DNA of 64,000 nt from Glycomyces tenuis DSM 44171 (GCF_000427885.1 NZ_ATYW01000003.1:1-64000); one strand, 5' to 3'; positions 8,403-19,364 are shown, counted from the stretch's first letter. Notes: generated by a model not told the origin, from the letters alone. Program-made: numbers and translations.

Positions 8403-9623
8403 GTGACAGATCTCCGCGAGATCGTGCTGCTGGGCTCCACCGGCTCCATCGGCACGCAGGCCATCGACATCGTCCGAGCCAACCCCGAGCGCTTCCGCGT
8501 CGTCGCCGTCGGCGCCCAGGGCAGCGATCCGGCTCTGCTCGCCGAGCAGGCCGTCGAACTGGGCGCCGAGGCGGTCGCCGTCGCCGACGCCACCGCCGTC
8601 GAGGCCGTCCAGCTGCGCCTGTTCGCCGCCGCCAAGGAACGCGGCTGGGACACCGGCGGCTTCAAGATGCCGAAGCTCCTGGCGGGCCGCTCGGCCATGG
8701 CCGAGCTCGCCACCTACCCGGCCCACACCGTGCTCAACGGCATCACCGGCTCCATCGGCCTCGAGCCCACCCTCGCCGCCCTCAAGGCCGGCCGGCAGCT
8801 GGCCTTGGCGAACAAGGAGTCCCTGATCGCCGGGGCCGCTCTGGTGCACGCGATCGCCGCGCCCGGCCAGGTCGTGCCCGTCGACTCCGAGCACTCCGCG
8901 CTCGCCCAGTGCCTGCGCTCGGGCGAGGCCGAACGCGTCGCGAAGCTCGTCCTCACCGCCTCCGGCGGCCCCTTCCGAGGCAAGAGCCGCGAGCAGCTCA
9001 CCGAGGTCACGCTCGACGACGCCCTCGCCCATCCCACCTGGAGCATGGGCCCGGTCGTCACCATCAACTCCGCCACCATGGTCAACAAGGCCCTCGAGGT
9101 CATCGAGGCGCACGAGCTGTTCGGCGTCGACTACGACCGCATCGGCGTCGTCGTCCACCCCCAGTCGATCGTCCACTCCATGGTCGAGTTCACCGACGGC
9201 TCCACCATCGCCCAGGCCTCCCCGCCCGACATGCGCCTGCCCATCGCCCACGCCCTCGCCTGGCCCGACCGCCTCCCCGGCTCGGCCCGCCCCGTCGACT
9301 GGACGAAGGCCGGCGACTGGCACTTCGAGCCGCTCGACGAGACCGCCTTCCCCGCGGTGGCCCTCGCCAAGGACGCCGGACGGGCCGGGGGAGTGATGCC
9401 CGCGGTCTACAACGCCGCCAACGAGGAGGCCGTCGCCGCCTTCCGCGAGGGGCGGCTGCCGTTCCTCGGCATCGTCGACACCGTCGCGGCCGTCATCGAC
9501 GCCGCCCCCGGCGGTTACGCAGGGAGCGGCGGCCGACCCGGCAGTGTCGCAGACGTACTCGAGGCGGAGAACTGGGCGCGCTCGTGCGCGCGCCAGCTAG
9601 TGTTGGACGCGCCGCCGATTTAG
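8403..9623 (+). CDS. dxr: 1-deoxy-D-xylulose 5-phosphate reductoisomerase
   Basis: Second step of the MEP isoprenoid pathway (DXP to MEP, NADPH-dependent). The 406-residue protein shows the NADPH-binding GSTGSIGTQ near the N-terminus, the ALANKESLIAG and PVDSEHSA catalytic/metal region, and C-terminal MPAVYNAANEEAV. The GTG at 8403 was chosen because the family begins just before the Rossmann motif and CATAAT lies 6 nt upstream, a leaderless pattern. It starts 24 nt after purU and is followed by the M50 protease and ispG, the usual actinobacterial order. Confidence 0.95.
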   Translation: MTDLREIVLLGSTGSIGTQAIDIVRANPERFRVVAVGAQGSDPALLAEQAVELGAEAVAVADATAVEAVQLRLFAAAKERGWDTGGFKMPKLLAGRSAMAELATYPAHTVLNGITGSIGLEPTLAALKAGRQLALANKESLIAGAALVHAIAAPGQVVPVDSEHSALAQCLRSGEAERVAKLVLTASGGPFRGKSREQLTEVTLDDALAHPTWSMGPVVTINSATMVNKALEVIEAHELFGVDYDRIGVVVHPQSIVHSMVEFTDGSTIAQASPPDMRLPIAHALAWPDRLPGSARPVDWTKAGDWHFEPLDETAFPAVALAKDAGRAGGVMPAVYNAANEEAVAAFREGRLPFLGIVDTVAAVIDAAPGGYAGSGGRPGSVADVLEAENWARSCARQLVLDAPPI

Positions 9624-9670
9624 GCTTCCGCAGGCGTCAGCCTGACTGGAGCGATAGAAGGAGTCAAGAC

Positions 9671-10930
9671 TTGCTGGCCTACACCACCGGGATCATCCTG
9701 TTCGCGCTGGCGATCCTCATATCAGTGAGCCTGCACGAGTTCGGCCACATGCTGACCGCCAAGGCGTTCGGCATGAAGGTCACTCGCTACTTCGTCGGCT
9801 TCGGCCCCACCCTGTGGTCCTTCCGCAAAGGCGAGACCGAGTACGGGGTCAAGGGCATCCCGCTCGGCGGTTTCGTCAAGATCGTCGGCATGACCCCCCT
9901 CGAAGAGGAGGAGGAAGAGGTCACCGAGGCCGACAAGAAGCGCGTCTTCTGGCGCAAGCCGCTGTGGCAGCGCACCGTCGTGCTCGCCGCCGGCTCGGTC
10001 ACGCACTTCATCCTCGGATTCGTGGTGCTGTGGATTCTCGTCTCCTTCGTCGGCATCGCCAACCCCGAGCGCGCCGAGGCCTACGAGCAGTCCCAGCAGA
10101 CCTCGACCGTCGACGTCGCCGAATGCATCCCGCCCGACGACGCCACCATCGACTTCACCTGCACCGACGCCCACGAGCCCAGCCCCGCCTACGAGGCCGG
10201 GATGCGCGACGGCGACCGCATCGCCGCGGTCGAGGGCACCGCGGTCACCGACTGGGACTCCCTCCTCGAGGCCGTCGGCGGCCTCACTCCCGAGGAGCCG
10301 GTCGAGGTCACCGTCGAACGCGACGGCGCCGAGCAGGTCCTCCAGGTCACCCCGTACGCCGCCGAAGTCCAGCTGGAGGACGGCACCACCGAGACCGTCG
10401 CCCGCTTCGGCGTCTCGGTCTACCTCGACCCCTCGATCCCCGCGACGGTCACGGCGGGCCCCGTCGACGGCATCGGCGAGACCGCCTCCTTCACCGGCGA
10501 CATGTTCCGCGAGACCTTCGTCGCCCTCGCCGACCTGCCCTCCAAGATCCCGCCGCTGTGGGACTCCATCTGGGGCGCCGAACGCGCCGACGACACCCCC
10601 GTCAGCGTCGTCGGGGCCTCGCGCCTGGGCGGCGAGATGGTCCAGTACGACCAGTGGGCCATGTTCTTCATGCTCCTGGTGGTCCTGAACTACTTCATCG
10701 GCGTGTTCAACCTGCTGCCGCTGCTGCCGATGGACGGCGGACACATCGCCATCGCCTGGTACGAGAAGGTGCGGTCGTGGGTGGCCGCCAAGCGCGGCAG
10801 GCCCGACCCGGGCCGAGTGGACTACTTGAAGCTGATGCCGCTGACTTACGCTGTGATCATAGTGCTCGGCGGGTTCATGTTGCTGACGATCACCGCCGAC
10901 ATCGTCAATCCGATCACGATCTTTAACTGA
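9671..10930 (+). CDS. rseP: Site-2 intramembrane zinc metalloprotease (RseP/Rip1 type, M50)
   Basis: A 419-residue polytopic protease. HEFGH (residues 22-26) in the first TM supplies two zinc ligands and the catalytic Glu, and [12 protein letters not shown] near the C-terminus supplies the third ligand. One PDZ domain lies between (about residues 155-235). It cleaves membrane-embedded anti-sigma factors or similar substrates after a first cut outside. The TTG at 9671 has GAAGGAG with a 7-nt spacer. It sits between dxr and ispG as in most actinobacteria. Confidence 0.93.
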   Translation: MLAYTTGIILFALAILISVSLHEFGHMLTAKAFGMKVTRYFVGFGPTLWSFRKGETEYGVKGIPLGGFVKIVGMTPLEEEEEEVTEADKKRVFWRKPLWQRTVVLAAGSVTHFILGFVVLWILVSFVGIANPERAEAYEQSQQTSTVDVAECIPPDDATIDFTCTDAHEPSPAYEAGMRDGDRIAAVEGTAVTDWDSLLEAVGGLTPEEPVEVTVERDGAEQVLQVTPYAAEVQLEDGTTETVARFGVSVYLDPSIPATVTAGPVDGIGETASFTGDMFRETFVALADLPSKIPPLWDSIWGAERADDTPVSVVGASRLGGEMVQYDQWAMFFMLLVVLNYFIGVFNLLPLLPMDGGHIAIAWYEKVRSWVAAKRGRPDPGRVDYLKLMPLTYAVIIVLGGFMLLTITADIVNPITIFN

Positions 10931-10959
10931 TCCGCGTCAGTAGGGTGGAGACTGGCCTC

Positions 10960-12135
<1,176 letters not shown>

Positions 12136-12366
12136 CTGTCGGGTACGCGACTTACGATCGTGGCCTGTTGTCCTTACGCTGGTATGCAGTCGCAGGCCAC
12201 GACTCACCATCGAACCGGGAAACCGACAGTAACGCCCTTCTAGGGCGAAAATTCACTTCGGTGACTCGGGGGATTCACCGTGCCGGCCGGACGCGACACC
12301 CGATAATGACATTCGTGCCGAACAGGCGCGGACCTTGTCGCCGCCCTCGAAGGGGGAGCCACCGCC

Positions 12367-12915
12367 ATGGGGAAGATCGTCCGACAGATATCCGAGGGTG
12401 TCACCAAGTACTACTGGTATCCCGGTGAGAAGACCGACTGGATCAGGGCCGCGCTGACCATCGCCGGAGGCGGGGCGCTGTTCGCGCTCGTGTACGTGGT
12501 CACCAAGAACAGCCTCATCGCCGCGGTCATCGCCGGCACCGCAGTGCAGGCCGTCGTCGGCGCCTACCTCGGACGCAGGGACACCGTCGGGATCAGCGAG
12601 TTCCACGACCCGTCCTCCGAGCGCCGCGCCGCCGTCGCCGACGGCACCCGCGCGGCCTGGCGGGGCACCCTCCAGGGCCTCTTGTGCGCCGGCTCGGCGA
12701 TGCTCGTGCTGAACATGCCCCACGACGGCTTCCTCGCCGACTGGATCCTGCCGTTCGTGCCCTCCATCGTCGGCGCCCTGGCCCACTCCGGCGGCATGCT
12801 CTGGGAGCGGCTGTCCCAAGAGGTCGTCGCCGAGGAGCCGCCCGGGAAGTCCGAGGCGGCCGAGAAGAAGGAGGGCGGCGCGGAGGACCCGACCAAGGAG
12901 CTCGAGGCGGCCTGA
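12367..12915 (+). CDS. Small membrane protein of unknown function
   Basis: A 182-residue protein I do not recognise. It begins MGKIVRQISEGVTKYYWYPGEK, has two closely spaced hydrophobic segments (about residues 27-65), a basic loop containing RRDTVG, a third and perhaps fourth hydrophobic segment (about 100-145), and a charged Lys/Glu/Ala tail. GGGGGAG lies upstream of the ATG. GATAAT at 12302-12307 could be its -10. It occupies the place between ispG and map where an acetyltransferase and proS are often found. Confidence 0.65.
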   Translation: MGKIVRQISEGVTKYYWYPGEKTDWIRAALTIAGGGALFALVYVVTKNSLIAAVIAGTAVQAVVGAYLGRRDTVGISEFHDPSSERRAAVADGTRAAWRGTLQGLLCAGSAMLVLNMPHDGFLADWILPFVPSIVGALAHSGGMLWERLSQEVVAEEPPGKSEAAEKKEGGAEDPTKELEAA

Positions 12916-13310
12916 GCGGGCCGCGGGCGAGCGGGCGGGCCATAGACTGGTCCTCGAAGGATGTGAGCCGGCGCGGAGCGACTGCCGCGATCACCTGGGT
13001 TGGACAGGCGGGGCGCTCGACCGCGGGAGGTGTCGTACACCGCGGTCTCTGCGCGAACAGAGGCCGCGGCACTGCCACGGGAGCGGCGCCCCGCACCGGC
13101 TCGGTTTCGCAATGCTTCATGGGCGGAGACGAGTCCGGCGGGCGGCTCGCTCATGTCGCCGAGTGGACACTGATGCCCATCAGCATGCTGCGAATTCGCG
13201 CGGAACGCAAGAGGTTTTGCCGCCCCGAGGCGCGAATTTCGGCTGCGTATCTGTAACGGTGTCGCAGACGTCTCAATGGTTCCCAACGGCACGGACGATA
13301 GGCTTGGCCG
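12916..13310. other. 395-nt non-coding gap with strong inverted repeats
   Basis: No credible gene is seen. Three CCGCGG boxes (13021, 13040, 13064) can pair in mutually exclusive ways: one hairpin spans 13021-13045 and a 12-bp stem with loop CGCGAA spans 13040-13069. CTGATGCCCATCAG (13170-13183) and GCGAATTCGC (13190-13199) are further short dyads. The last bases carry TAGGCT 6 nt before the map ATG, which makes a long map leader unlikely. The hairpins may belong to the upstream gene's 3' end or to a separate RNA. I could match them to no riboswitch class. Confidence 0.4.
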
Positions 13311-14210
13311 ATGAGTGTTCGTCCCATTCTGCGACCGGGCAAGCAGAGCCCCCGCCGGCCCGTCCCCGAGTCCATCGAGCGGCCCGAATACGTCGACAGG
13401 CCGGGCCCGCGGCCGTTCACCGGCTCCGAGATCAAGGACGCCGAGACCGTCGAGCGGATGCGGATCGCCGCCCGCCTGGCCGCCGACGCGCTCGTCGAGG
13501 TGGGCAAGGCCGTCGCGCCGGGCGTGACGACCGACGAGCTGGACCGGATCGTCCACGAGTACCTGTGCGACCACGGCGCCTATCCGTCGACCTTGGGGTA
13601 CAAGCGGTTTCCGAAGTCGTGCTGCACCTCTTTGAACGAGGTCATCTGCCACGGCATCCCCGATTCGACCCGCGTCGAGGACGGCGACATCGTCAACGTC
13701 GACATCACCGCGTTCATCGGCGGCGTCCACGGCGACTGCAACGCGACCTTCCTGGCCGGGAACGTCTCGGAGGAGGCGCGGCTCCTGGTGGAGCGGACGT
13801 GGAAGGCCACCATGCGGGGGATCAAGGCCGTGCGGCCGGGGCGGCGGCTGAACGTGGTCGGGAAGGTCATCGAGGCCTACGCCTCCCGCTTCGACTACGG
13901 GGTGGTCCGCCAGTTCACCGGCCACGGCATCGGGACGGCCTTCCACTCGGGCCTGTACGTGCCGCACTACGACAGCCCCCGGCTCGACGTCGAGATCGAG
14001 GCGGGCATGACGTTCACGATCGAGCCGATGATCAACCTCGGCACGGCCGAGCCGGAGATGTGGGACGACGGCTGGACCGCCGTGACGCGGGACCGCAAGT
14101 GGTCGGCCCAGTTCGAGCACACCATCCTCGTCACCGACGACGGCGCGGAGATCCTGACCATGCCCTCGGGCGGCGCGCCCGCCGCCGGAACCCCCGAAGG
14201 ACAGGGCTGA
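13311..14210 (+). CDS. map: Methionine aminopeptidase, type I
   Basis: Removes the initiator Met from nascent proteins. The 299-residue enzyme has the five metal ligands of the pita-bread fold: Asp in NVDITAF, Asp in HGDCN, His in TGHGIG, Glu in TIEPM and Glu in QFEHT. An N-terminal extension of about 45 residues with a PRRPVP stretch resembles the actinobacterial MetAP1c linker that contacts the ribosome. TAGGCT lies 6 nt before the ATG, so the transcript is probably leaderless. A long bidirectional terminator follows. Confidence 0.95.
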   Translation: MSVRPILRPGKQSPRRPVPESIERPEYVDRPGPRPFTGSEIKDAETVERMRIAARLAADALVEVGKAVAPGVTTDELDRIVHEYLCDHGAYPSTLGYKRFPKSCCTSLNEVICHGIPDSTRVEDGDIVNVDITAFIGGVHGDCNATFLAGNVSEEARLLVERTWKATMRGIKAVRPGRRLNVVGKVIEAYASRFDYGVVRQFTGHGIGTAFHSGLYVPHYDSPRLDVEIEAGMTFTIEPMINLGTAEPEMWDDGWTAVTRDRKWSAQFEHTILVTDDGAEILTMPSGGAPAAGTPEGQG

Positions 14211-14258
14211 GCGGCGCTCGCGGGCCGCGAACTGGTGCGGCGTTCGTAGGGTGAACGA

Positions 14259-14313
14259 GGCGGCGCCGGTCACAGAGATGTCAACGTCTCCGAGGGATTG
14301 ATCCGGCGCCGCC
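14259..14313. terminator. Bidirectional terminator between map and ABC operon
   Basis: An 11-bp outer stem (GGCGGCGCCGG against CCGGCGCCGCC) encloses a second hairpin (GAGATG, loop TCAA, CGTCTC). It lies between two convergent genes. Confidence 0.75.
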
Positions 14314-14327
14314 GCTTCCTGTCTCCG

Positions 14328-17138
14328 CTACGTGAGTCGGCGCTCGCTGGGCAGCTTCGCCTTGGTGAACAGCAGCGCGCCCACCGCCGCGATGAGCGGC
14401 ACCGCCAGGAGCGAGACCCCGAAGTTCACCCACGGCAGCTCCCAGCCGTACAGCGTTTCCCACGGGTAGGTGTTCTGGAGGCCCCGGTTCAGCGCCTCGC
14501 GGATCAGGGCGTAGCCCAGCAAACCGGCGGCTGTCCCCATCCCGGCGCCGAGCAAGGCGATCACGACCGTCTGCCACATCGCGAACCGCTTGCGCACCTT
14601 CGGCTCGGCGCCGACGGCCCCGAGCGTGGTCATGTCGGCCTTCGACTCGGCGATGATCAGCCCGGTCGAGACCGCCGTGGCGCCCAGCGCGACGATGCCG
14701 CACAGCGCGGCCACGGCCAGCATGAAGTAGAACATCAGGTCGTCGGTGTAATCGGTGACCTCGAAGTTCACCCAGAAGCCGCCGATCGGGGCCCGTTCGA
14801 ACTCGCCCGCGAGCTCCTGCTCGAGGGTGTCGGTGACCTCGGTGGAGGTCTCCAGCAGGTACTCGGCGCTCCACGGGTCCGGGATCAGTCCCAGCCGCTC
14901 GGCCGCGGCCGGACCCAGGAAGAGCTGGTTGTACCCCAGCAGGCCCTTGTCGACGGTCATCGCGGGGAGCTCCACGACCTCCTGGCGCTCCTCGCCCTCC
15001 TCCTCGCCGGTGTAGACGAGGGTGAACTCGACGTTGCCGTCGTCGTTGACCTTCCATCGGTCGGAGGTCAGGACGCCGCCGTCCTCCAGGAACGCCACCG
15101 CCTCGTCGAGCTCGGCCCCCTCCAACTCGGTGTAGGCGGCCACGACCGCCGGGTCGTCCGAACCGGGCGTATGGCTGTAGTGGTCGGTCGACGACATCGT
15201 CTCGTCACAGCGCGAATCGTTCCGCGCCTCTTCCACCGCGGCTTCGTTGGTCTCGTCGCTCGAGATGTCCGCCGTCCAGTACGGGCACCGGTTGTCCTCG
15301 GGGCGCTCGGCGTAGTAGTTGAACAGGCACCCTGCCGGCGTCGGCTCGGCCCCGGGGCCCATCTCGGCGAGATAGGGGTCGCAGTGGGGAGCCGTGGTGT
15401 ACTCGACGATCCGGTGGGTCTCCAGCTCGTCCAACTGCTCGGACAGCATCCGCTCGACCTGCGCGAATCCCGCGTCGAAGTCCGGCTCGGCCAGTTGAGC
15501 GGACTCGTCGAACTGGCCCTCGCTGCTCAGGCTCACCGACAGGGCCCCTTGCGGCAACGTGTGCACGTTGTTCTGCTGCCAGCGGACGTTGTCGGCCGCG
15601 ACGGTCAGCGACAGGGCGATCCCGGCGGCCACGACGCCCATGACGGCCGCGATCGCCGGGGCGGTCGAGCCGCGGTTGCGGCTGGCCTCGCGCAGCGCCA
15701 TGCGCGGCGCCAGCGGCAGCCACCGGCCCAGTTTGGCGACCAGCGACACCAGCAGCGGCGTGCACATCACCAGCCCGAGCTGGATGGCGACGATCGCCGC
15801 CGCCATCAGCGGCATGCTCCACAGCACGACCCCGGCGAAGCCGGCCGCCATGCCGACGCCGACCGTGATCAGGCCGATGATCGGCCAGCGCTTCTTCAGC
15901 CTGCGGCGAGGGATGCGGCCCGCCAGAGCGGCCACCACATTGATCCGGGAAGCGCTGATCGCGGCCGCCAGCGCCGAGAGCAGTCCGGTGGCGACCGCGA
16001 AGCCGACCATGACCGTCTGCATCATCGGCCACACCCGCAGGCCCGCGCTGCGGTGCCCGACCACGCTCTCCATCAGCGGTGTGGCCGCCCAGACCGCGAG
16101 GACGCCGACCGCCACCGCGATGACGGCCGCGATGAGGCCGAACAGCAGGCCCCCCGCGAGCACGGTGTTGCGCAGGTGTCTCGGGGCGGCCCCGGCGGCG
16201 CTCATGAGGGCGAATTCGCGGGCCCGGCGGCGGGCGCTGATGGCGAAGGCCGGTCCTGCCAGGAGGATGACCTCCACGACCACGACCGTGGCGATCAGGC
16301 CGACGACCATCGCCGTGTAGCCGCCGTCGCCGCCGACCCAGTCCGCGGGGAGCTCGGTCGGCGGGTCGGCCGCCAGCGGCGTGGACCAGACGTACATGCC
16401 CAGTTCGTTGAGCGCCAGTGCGTCGTCGTAGGTGAACTCCTCGGGGGTGTCGACCAGCCATCCCGTAGAGGACGGCTCGAAGGCGTCGCCGATGGCGAAG
16501 GGGGTGTTGAGCTCCCACGGGAGCTCGACGATGCCGCTGACCGTGTACTCGGCCGTGCCGTCGGCCAGGGTCACCGCGTCGCCGACGCCGGCGCCCGTGT
16601 AGTCGGCCGCCGCCTGGGACAGGACGATCTGGCCGCTGCCGGGCGCCTCGCCTTCGAGGTACTCGAGGCCCGCGGCCTCGTACATCGGGTTCGACAGCTC
16701 GTATCCGGCGGTCTGGACGGAGCCGACGCCGTCGGGGGTCTCGACGCTGATCGACCCCTGGAAGCCCATGGTGTCGTACGGGGCGATGGTGCTGCCCTCG
16801 GGCAGGGCGGCCAGGATCTGGGCCTCGGAGACCGTGGCCTCCTGCGGCATGTCGCCGGTCTCCTCGACGGGCTCGGTCCAGCCCCACTCCTCGTCCCAGA
16901 TGTGCTGGACGACCGGGACGCCCTCCCAGTCGAAGCGGATGTGGGCGTCGTTCTCGCCGAGCTTCTGCTCGGCCGTCTCCACCGGTGAGAGGTTCATGGT
17001 GTCCCAGGCGCTCGCGCCGAGCGAGACGCCCAGCAGCGGGATGCCCAGCAGCGCGATCGACAGCGCCGAGCGGCCTTTGTAGCGCAGCGCCTCGCGGCGC
17101 GCGATGCGGAAGGAGAGCCGGAGGCCGGAGAGCATCAC
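14328..17138 (-). CDS. FtsX/MacB-type ABC transporter permease
   Basis: A 936-residue permease with one N-terminal TM (about residues 20-45), an extracytoplasmic domain, then groups of TM segments in the middle and at the C-terminus typical of the duplicated FtsX fold. A second large extracytoplasmic region (about 520-790) is rich in Asp/Glu and has several Cys. Such permeases move or sense peptides and lipoproteins with mechanotransmission rather than import solutes. The GTG start overlaps the ATPase stop as GTGA; an ATG follows one codon later. It is the last gene of a PadR-ATPase-permease operon. Confidence 0.88.
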   Translation of the reverse strand: MMLSGLRLSFRIARREALRYKGRSALSIALLGIPLLGVSLGASAWDTMNLSPVETAEQKLGENDAHIRFDWEGVPVVQHIWDEEWGWTEPVEETGDMPQEATVSEAQILAALPEGSTIAPYDTMGFQGSISVETPDGVGSVQTAGYELSNPMYEAAGLEYLEGEAPGSGQIVLSQAAADYTGAGVGDAVTLADGTAEYTVSGIVELPWELNTPFAIGDAFEPSSTGWLVDTPEEFTYDDALALNELGMYVWSTPLAADPPTELPADWVGGDGGYTAMVVGLIATVVVVEVILLAGPAFAISARRRAREFALMSAAGAAPRHLRNTVLAGGLLFGLIAAVIAVAVGVLAVWAATPLMESVVGHRSAGLRVWPMMQTVMVGFAVATGLLSALAAAISASRINVVAALAGRIPRRRLKKRWPIIGLITVGVGMAAGFAGVVLWSMPLMAAAIVAIQLGLVMCTPLLVSLVAKLGRWLPLAPRMALREASRNRGSTAPAIAAVMGVVAAGIALSLTVAADNVRWQQNNVHTLPQGALSVSLSSEGQFDESAQLAEPDFDAGFAQVERMLSEQLDELETHRIVEYTTAPHCDPYLAEMGPGAEPTPAGCLFNYYAERPEDNRCPYWTADISSDETNEAAVEEARNDSRCDETMSSTDHYSHTPGSDDPAVVAAYTELEGAELDEAVAFLEDGGVLTSDRWKVNDDGNVEFTLVYTGEEEGEERQEVVELPAMTVDKGLLGYNQLFLGPAAAERLGLIPDPWSAEYLLETSTEVTDTLEQELAGEFERAPIGGFWVNFEVTDYTDDLMFYFMLAVAALCGIVALGATAVSTGLIIAESKADMTTLGAVGAEPKVRKRFAMWQTVVIALLGAGMGTAAGLLGYALIREALNRGLQNTYPWETLYGWELPWVNFGVSLLAVPLIAAVGALLFTKAKLPSERRLT

Positions 17139-17854
17139 TCGGCCCCTTCGAGCAGGGACTCGGGCTTCTCGAGCGGCGTGGAGGAGTCGACGATCCGCCC
17201 GTCGCGCAGGAACACGACCCGGTCGGCCCAGCCGGCGTGGCGGGCGTCGTGGGTGACCAGCAGGCCCGCCGCTCCCTGGTCGCAGCGTTTGCGCAGGAGC
17301 TTGAGGACGTCCTCGCCGGTGGTCGAGTCGAGCGCGCCGGTGGGCTCGTCGGCCAGCACCAGGCGCCGCTCGCCGATCAGGGCCCGGGCGATGGCGGTGC
17401 GCTGGGCCTGGCCGCCGGAGACCTCGTCGGGGAAGCGGTCGGCGATCTGGGCGTCGAGGCCCACCTCTTCGAGCGCGGCGAGGGCGGCCTTGCGGGCCTT
17501 GCCGACGCCCATGCCGTCGAGTTCGAGCGGCAGGGCCGCGTTCTCGGCGGCGGTCAGGCTCGGCACCAGGTTGTAGTCCTGGAAGACGTAGCCGACGTGG
17601 CGGCGGCGCAGCGCGGCCAGCTTCTTCTTGGAGAGCGTCGAGAGCGGCGTGCCCTCGACGATGACCTCGCCCGAGGTGGGCGCGTCGAGGCCCCCGGCGA
17701 GGTTGAGCAGGGTGGACTTGCCGGAGCCGGAGGGGCCCATGATGGCCACCAGCTCTCCGGACTCGATGGACAGCTCGGCGTTGACGAGGGCGTGGACGGC
17801 GTTCTCGCCGTCGCCGTGGACACGGCTCACGCCCCGCAGGTGCAGGACGGTCAT
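17135..17854 (-). CDS. ABC transporter ATP-binding protein, LolD/MacB type
   Basis: A 239-residue ATPase with Walker A GPSGSGKST, Q-loop FQDYNLVPSLTAAEN, signature VSGGQAQRTAIARAL, Walker B LVLADEPTGALD and the H-loop THD. This is the usual partner of FtsX-like permeases. It lies 8 nt after the PadR gene and overlaps the permease start, so the three genes are co-transcribed. Confidence 0.94.
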   Translation of the reverse strand: MTVLHLRGVSRVHGDGENAVHALVNAELSIESGELVAIMGPSGSGKSTLLNLAGGLDAPTSGEVIVEGTPLSTLSKKKLAALRRRHVGYVFQDYNLVPSLTAAENAALPLELDGMGVGKARKAALAALEEVGLDAQIADRFPDEVSGGQAQRTAIARALIGERRLVLADEPTGALDSTTGEDVLKLLRKRCDQGAAGLLVTHDARHAGWADRVVFLRDGRIVDSSTPLEKPESLLEGAE

Positions 17855-17862
17855 GGTGGGGC

Positions 17863-18444
17863 CTACCGCTTCTCTTCGAGGGGGGCTGAGGTTTCAGGGT
17901 CGGGTTCGTAGTGACCGAAAGGGGACGGGGCCGGCAGTTCGGCCCGCGCGACGACGGCCTCGGTGTGGTCGAGCCAGCGGATCTCGGCCTCGGCTCTGAA
18001 GATCATCGACTCCAGGACGAGCTTCCAGGCCAGGTCGGCGCTGTCGTCGGCCTTGAGCCTGGTGTACTCCTGGAGGGTCCGCAGGGTGGCGGCCCGCTGG
18101 CGCTGGATGACGTCGGCGACGTCGACGCCCGGCGTGGTGACGGCCAGGGCGAGCTTGATCGTCAGCTCGTCGCGGGGGCGGTCGGCGGCCCGGACCGGGG
18201 AGGCGAACCAGCCGGCGAGGTGGCGCTTCCCGGCCTCGGTGATGCGGTAGGGGCGCTGGCCGGACTCGTTCTCCGGGAGCGCCTCGACCATCTCGTCGCG
18301 TTCGAGGCGCGAGAGGGTGGTGTAGACCTGGCCGATGTTGAGCGGCCAGGTGGAGCCGGTGGCGCTCTCGAAGGCGGCCCGCAGCTGGTAGCCGTAGGCG
18401 GGCCCGCGTTCGAGCAGCGCCAGCAGGCTGTGTTTGACACTCAT
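17863..18444 (-). CDS. PadR-family transcriptional regulator
   Basis: A 193-residue regulator with the PadR winged helix (LLALLERGPAYGYQL, then VYTTLSRLERDEMVE) in residues 6-80 and a C-terminal helical dimerisation domain (Vir_act_alpha_C-like). It heads the operon with the ABC exporter. Two ATAC/GTAT dyads lie 58 bp and more upstream of its start, consistent with autorepression relieved by the exported compound. Confidence 0.92.
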   Translation of the reverse strand: MSVKHSLLALLERGPAYGYQLRAAFESATGSTWPLNIGQVYTTLSRLERDEMVEALPENESGQRPYRITEAGKRHLAGWFASPVRAADRPRDELTIKLALAVTTPGVDVADVIQRQRAATLRTLQEYTRLKADDSADLAWKLVLESMIFRAEAEIRWLDHTEAVVARAELPAPSPFGHYEPDPETSAPLEEKR

Positions 18445-18501
18445 GTATGACCTCGCAAAGGTACGGCTCGCAGGCCTGCCGAGCCCTGCCGAGCACTTGG
18501 A

Positions 18502-18528
18502 GATACTGAGTATCGCATATCGAGTATG
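18502..18528 (-). promoter_or_regulatory. PadR operator pair
   Basis: GATACTGAGTATC (18502-18514) is a perfect dyad, and CATATCGAGTATG (18516-18528) is a second, weaker one. The cores ATACTGAGTAT and ATATCGAGTAT start 14 bp apart. ATAC...GTAT dyads are the typical PadR target, and the PadR gene starts just downstream on the minus strand. Confidence 0.7.
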
Positions 18529-18555
18529 TGTCTGGTGGCGGGGCCGCCTCGGGTA

Positions 18556-18969
18556 CTAGGCGGGCCTGCCCGGCCAGGGGGCGGCCGCCGCCTCGCCGAC
18601 GGCGATCCTCCAGCGCGCCAGCGCCTCGGCGCTGGCCGTGAGCATGTTCAGGCAGATCTCCCGCTCGGCGGGCTCCTCGGACGCCACGCCCGCCCGCCAC
18701 GTGGTGGCCAGCCGCTCCTCGACGTCGAGCAGCAGCGCCTGGGCCGCCTCGGCGTCCCCGATCGGGTCGATGTCATAGCTGGCCTGGGCGGGGGCCGCCT
18801 CCATGCCGTGGCCGTCGTAGAAGTCCAGCAGCGCGTCGCGCCGGTCGCGGTGCTCGGCCTCGAGCGCCTCGGCCAGGTCGCGCGGGGCACCGCTCAGGTG
18901 CACGGCGGCGGTCCCGTAGGCGTGGATCGCGGCGTACTCGCCCGCGAGCCCGGTGTCGACGACCGTCAC
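18556..18969 (-). CDS. Ferritin-like DUF4439-type protein
   Basis: A 137-residue helical protein. The spaced acidic and His residues (LAGEYAAIHAYG, EAEHRDRRDALL) resemble the ferritin-like fold of DUF4439 actinobacterial proteins, but I cannot confirm a metal site. The GTG start overlaps the stop of the upstream lipoprotein gene as GTGA, so the two are translated together and may form one complex. No signal peptide is present. Confidence 0.7.
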   Translation of the reverse strand: MTVVDTGLAGEYAAIHAYGTAAVHLSGAPRDLAEALEAEHRDRRDALLDFYDGHGMEAAPAQASYDIDPIGDAEAAQALLLDVEERLATTWRAGVASEEPAEREICLNMLTASAEALARWRIAVGEAAAAPWPGRPA

Positions 18970-19364
18970 GCGATCACCGCCGCGTGGGCGGCGCGGCTGG
19001 CGGCGATCTCGCCGAAGAGCACCGCGTAGTCGCCCGTGGTCGTCAGGCAGGCCTCGCGGGCCACGCCGCTCGCCTCGCTCTCGGCCTCGGCCAGCGCCGC
19101 GGCGTCGGCGATGGACGGCGCCGCCTCCTCCTCTTCGACCACATTGGGCAGCAGCAGTCGCTCGAGGGTCTCGATGTGGGCGGTGTGGTCGGCGGCGATG
19201 TCGGTGTAGCCGAGCGACTCGGCGGCCGAGGCGAGCGACCGCGCCCCTCGCAGGAGCGCGGTGAGGTCGGCGTCGGATTCGATGAGCTTGACTGGAGTAT
19301 CGGTGCATCCGGCCGTCGCGAGAACGGCCGCACCGACGAGGAGTCCGCGTCGGGTCGTGAACAC
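18966..19364 (-). CDS. Lipoprotein with helical acidic domain
   Basis: A 132-residue protein: FTTRRGLLVGAAVLATAGC is a signal peptide with twin Arg and a lipobox ending in Cys20, followed by a helical, Glu/Ala-rich domain. This resembles the N-terminal half of ferritin-like lipoproteins. The GTG start was chosen because it opens directly on the signal peptide. It is coupled to the ferritin-like gene downstream and divergent from rimP, with 79 bp between them. Confidence 0.7.
   Translation of the reverse strand: MFTTRRGLLVGAAVLATAGCTDTPVKLIESDADLTALLRGARSLASAAESLGYTDIAADHTAHIETLERLLLPNVVEEEEAAPSIADAAALAEAESEASGVAREACLTTTGDYAVLFGEIAASRAAHAAVIA

Noticed and set aside
13000..13300. A cobalamin-type or other known riboswitch before map
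   Set aside because: The conserved cores of the B12, TPP, FMN, SAM and c-di-AMP classes do not appear, and the map mRNA seems to be leaderless.
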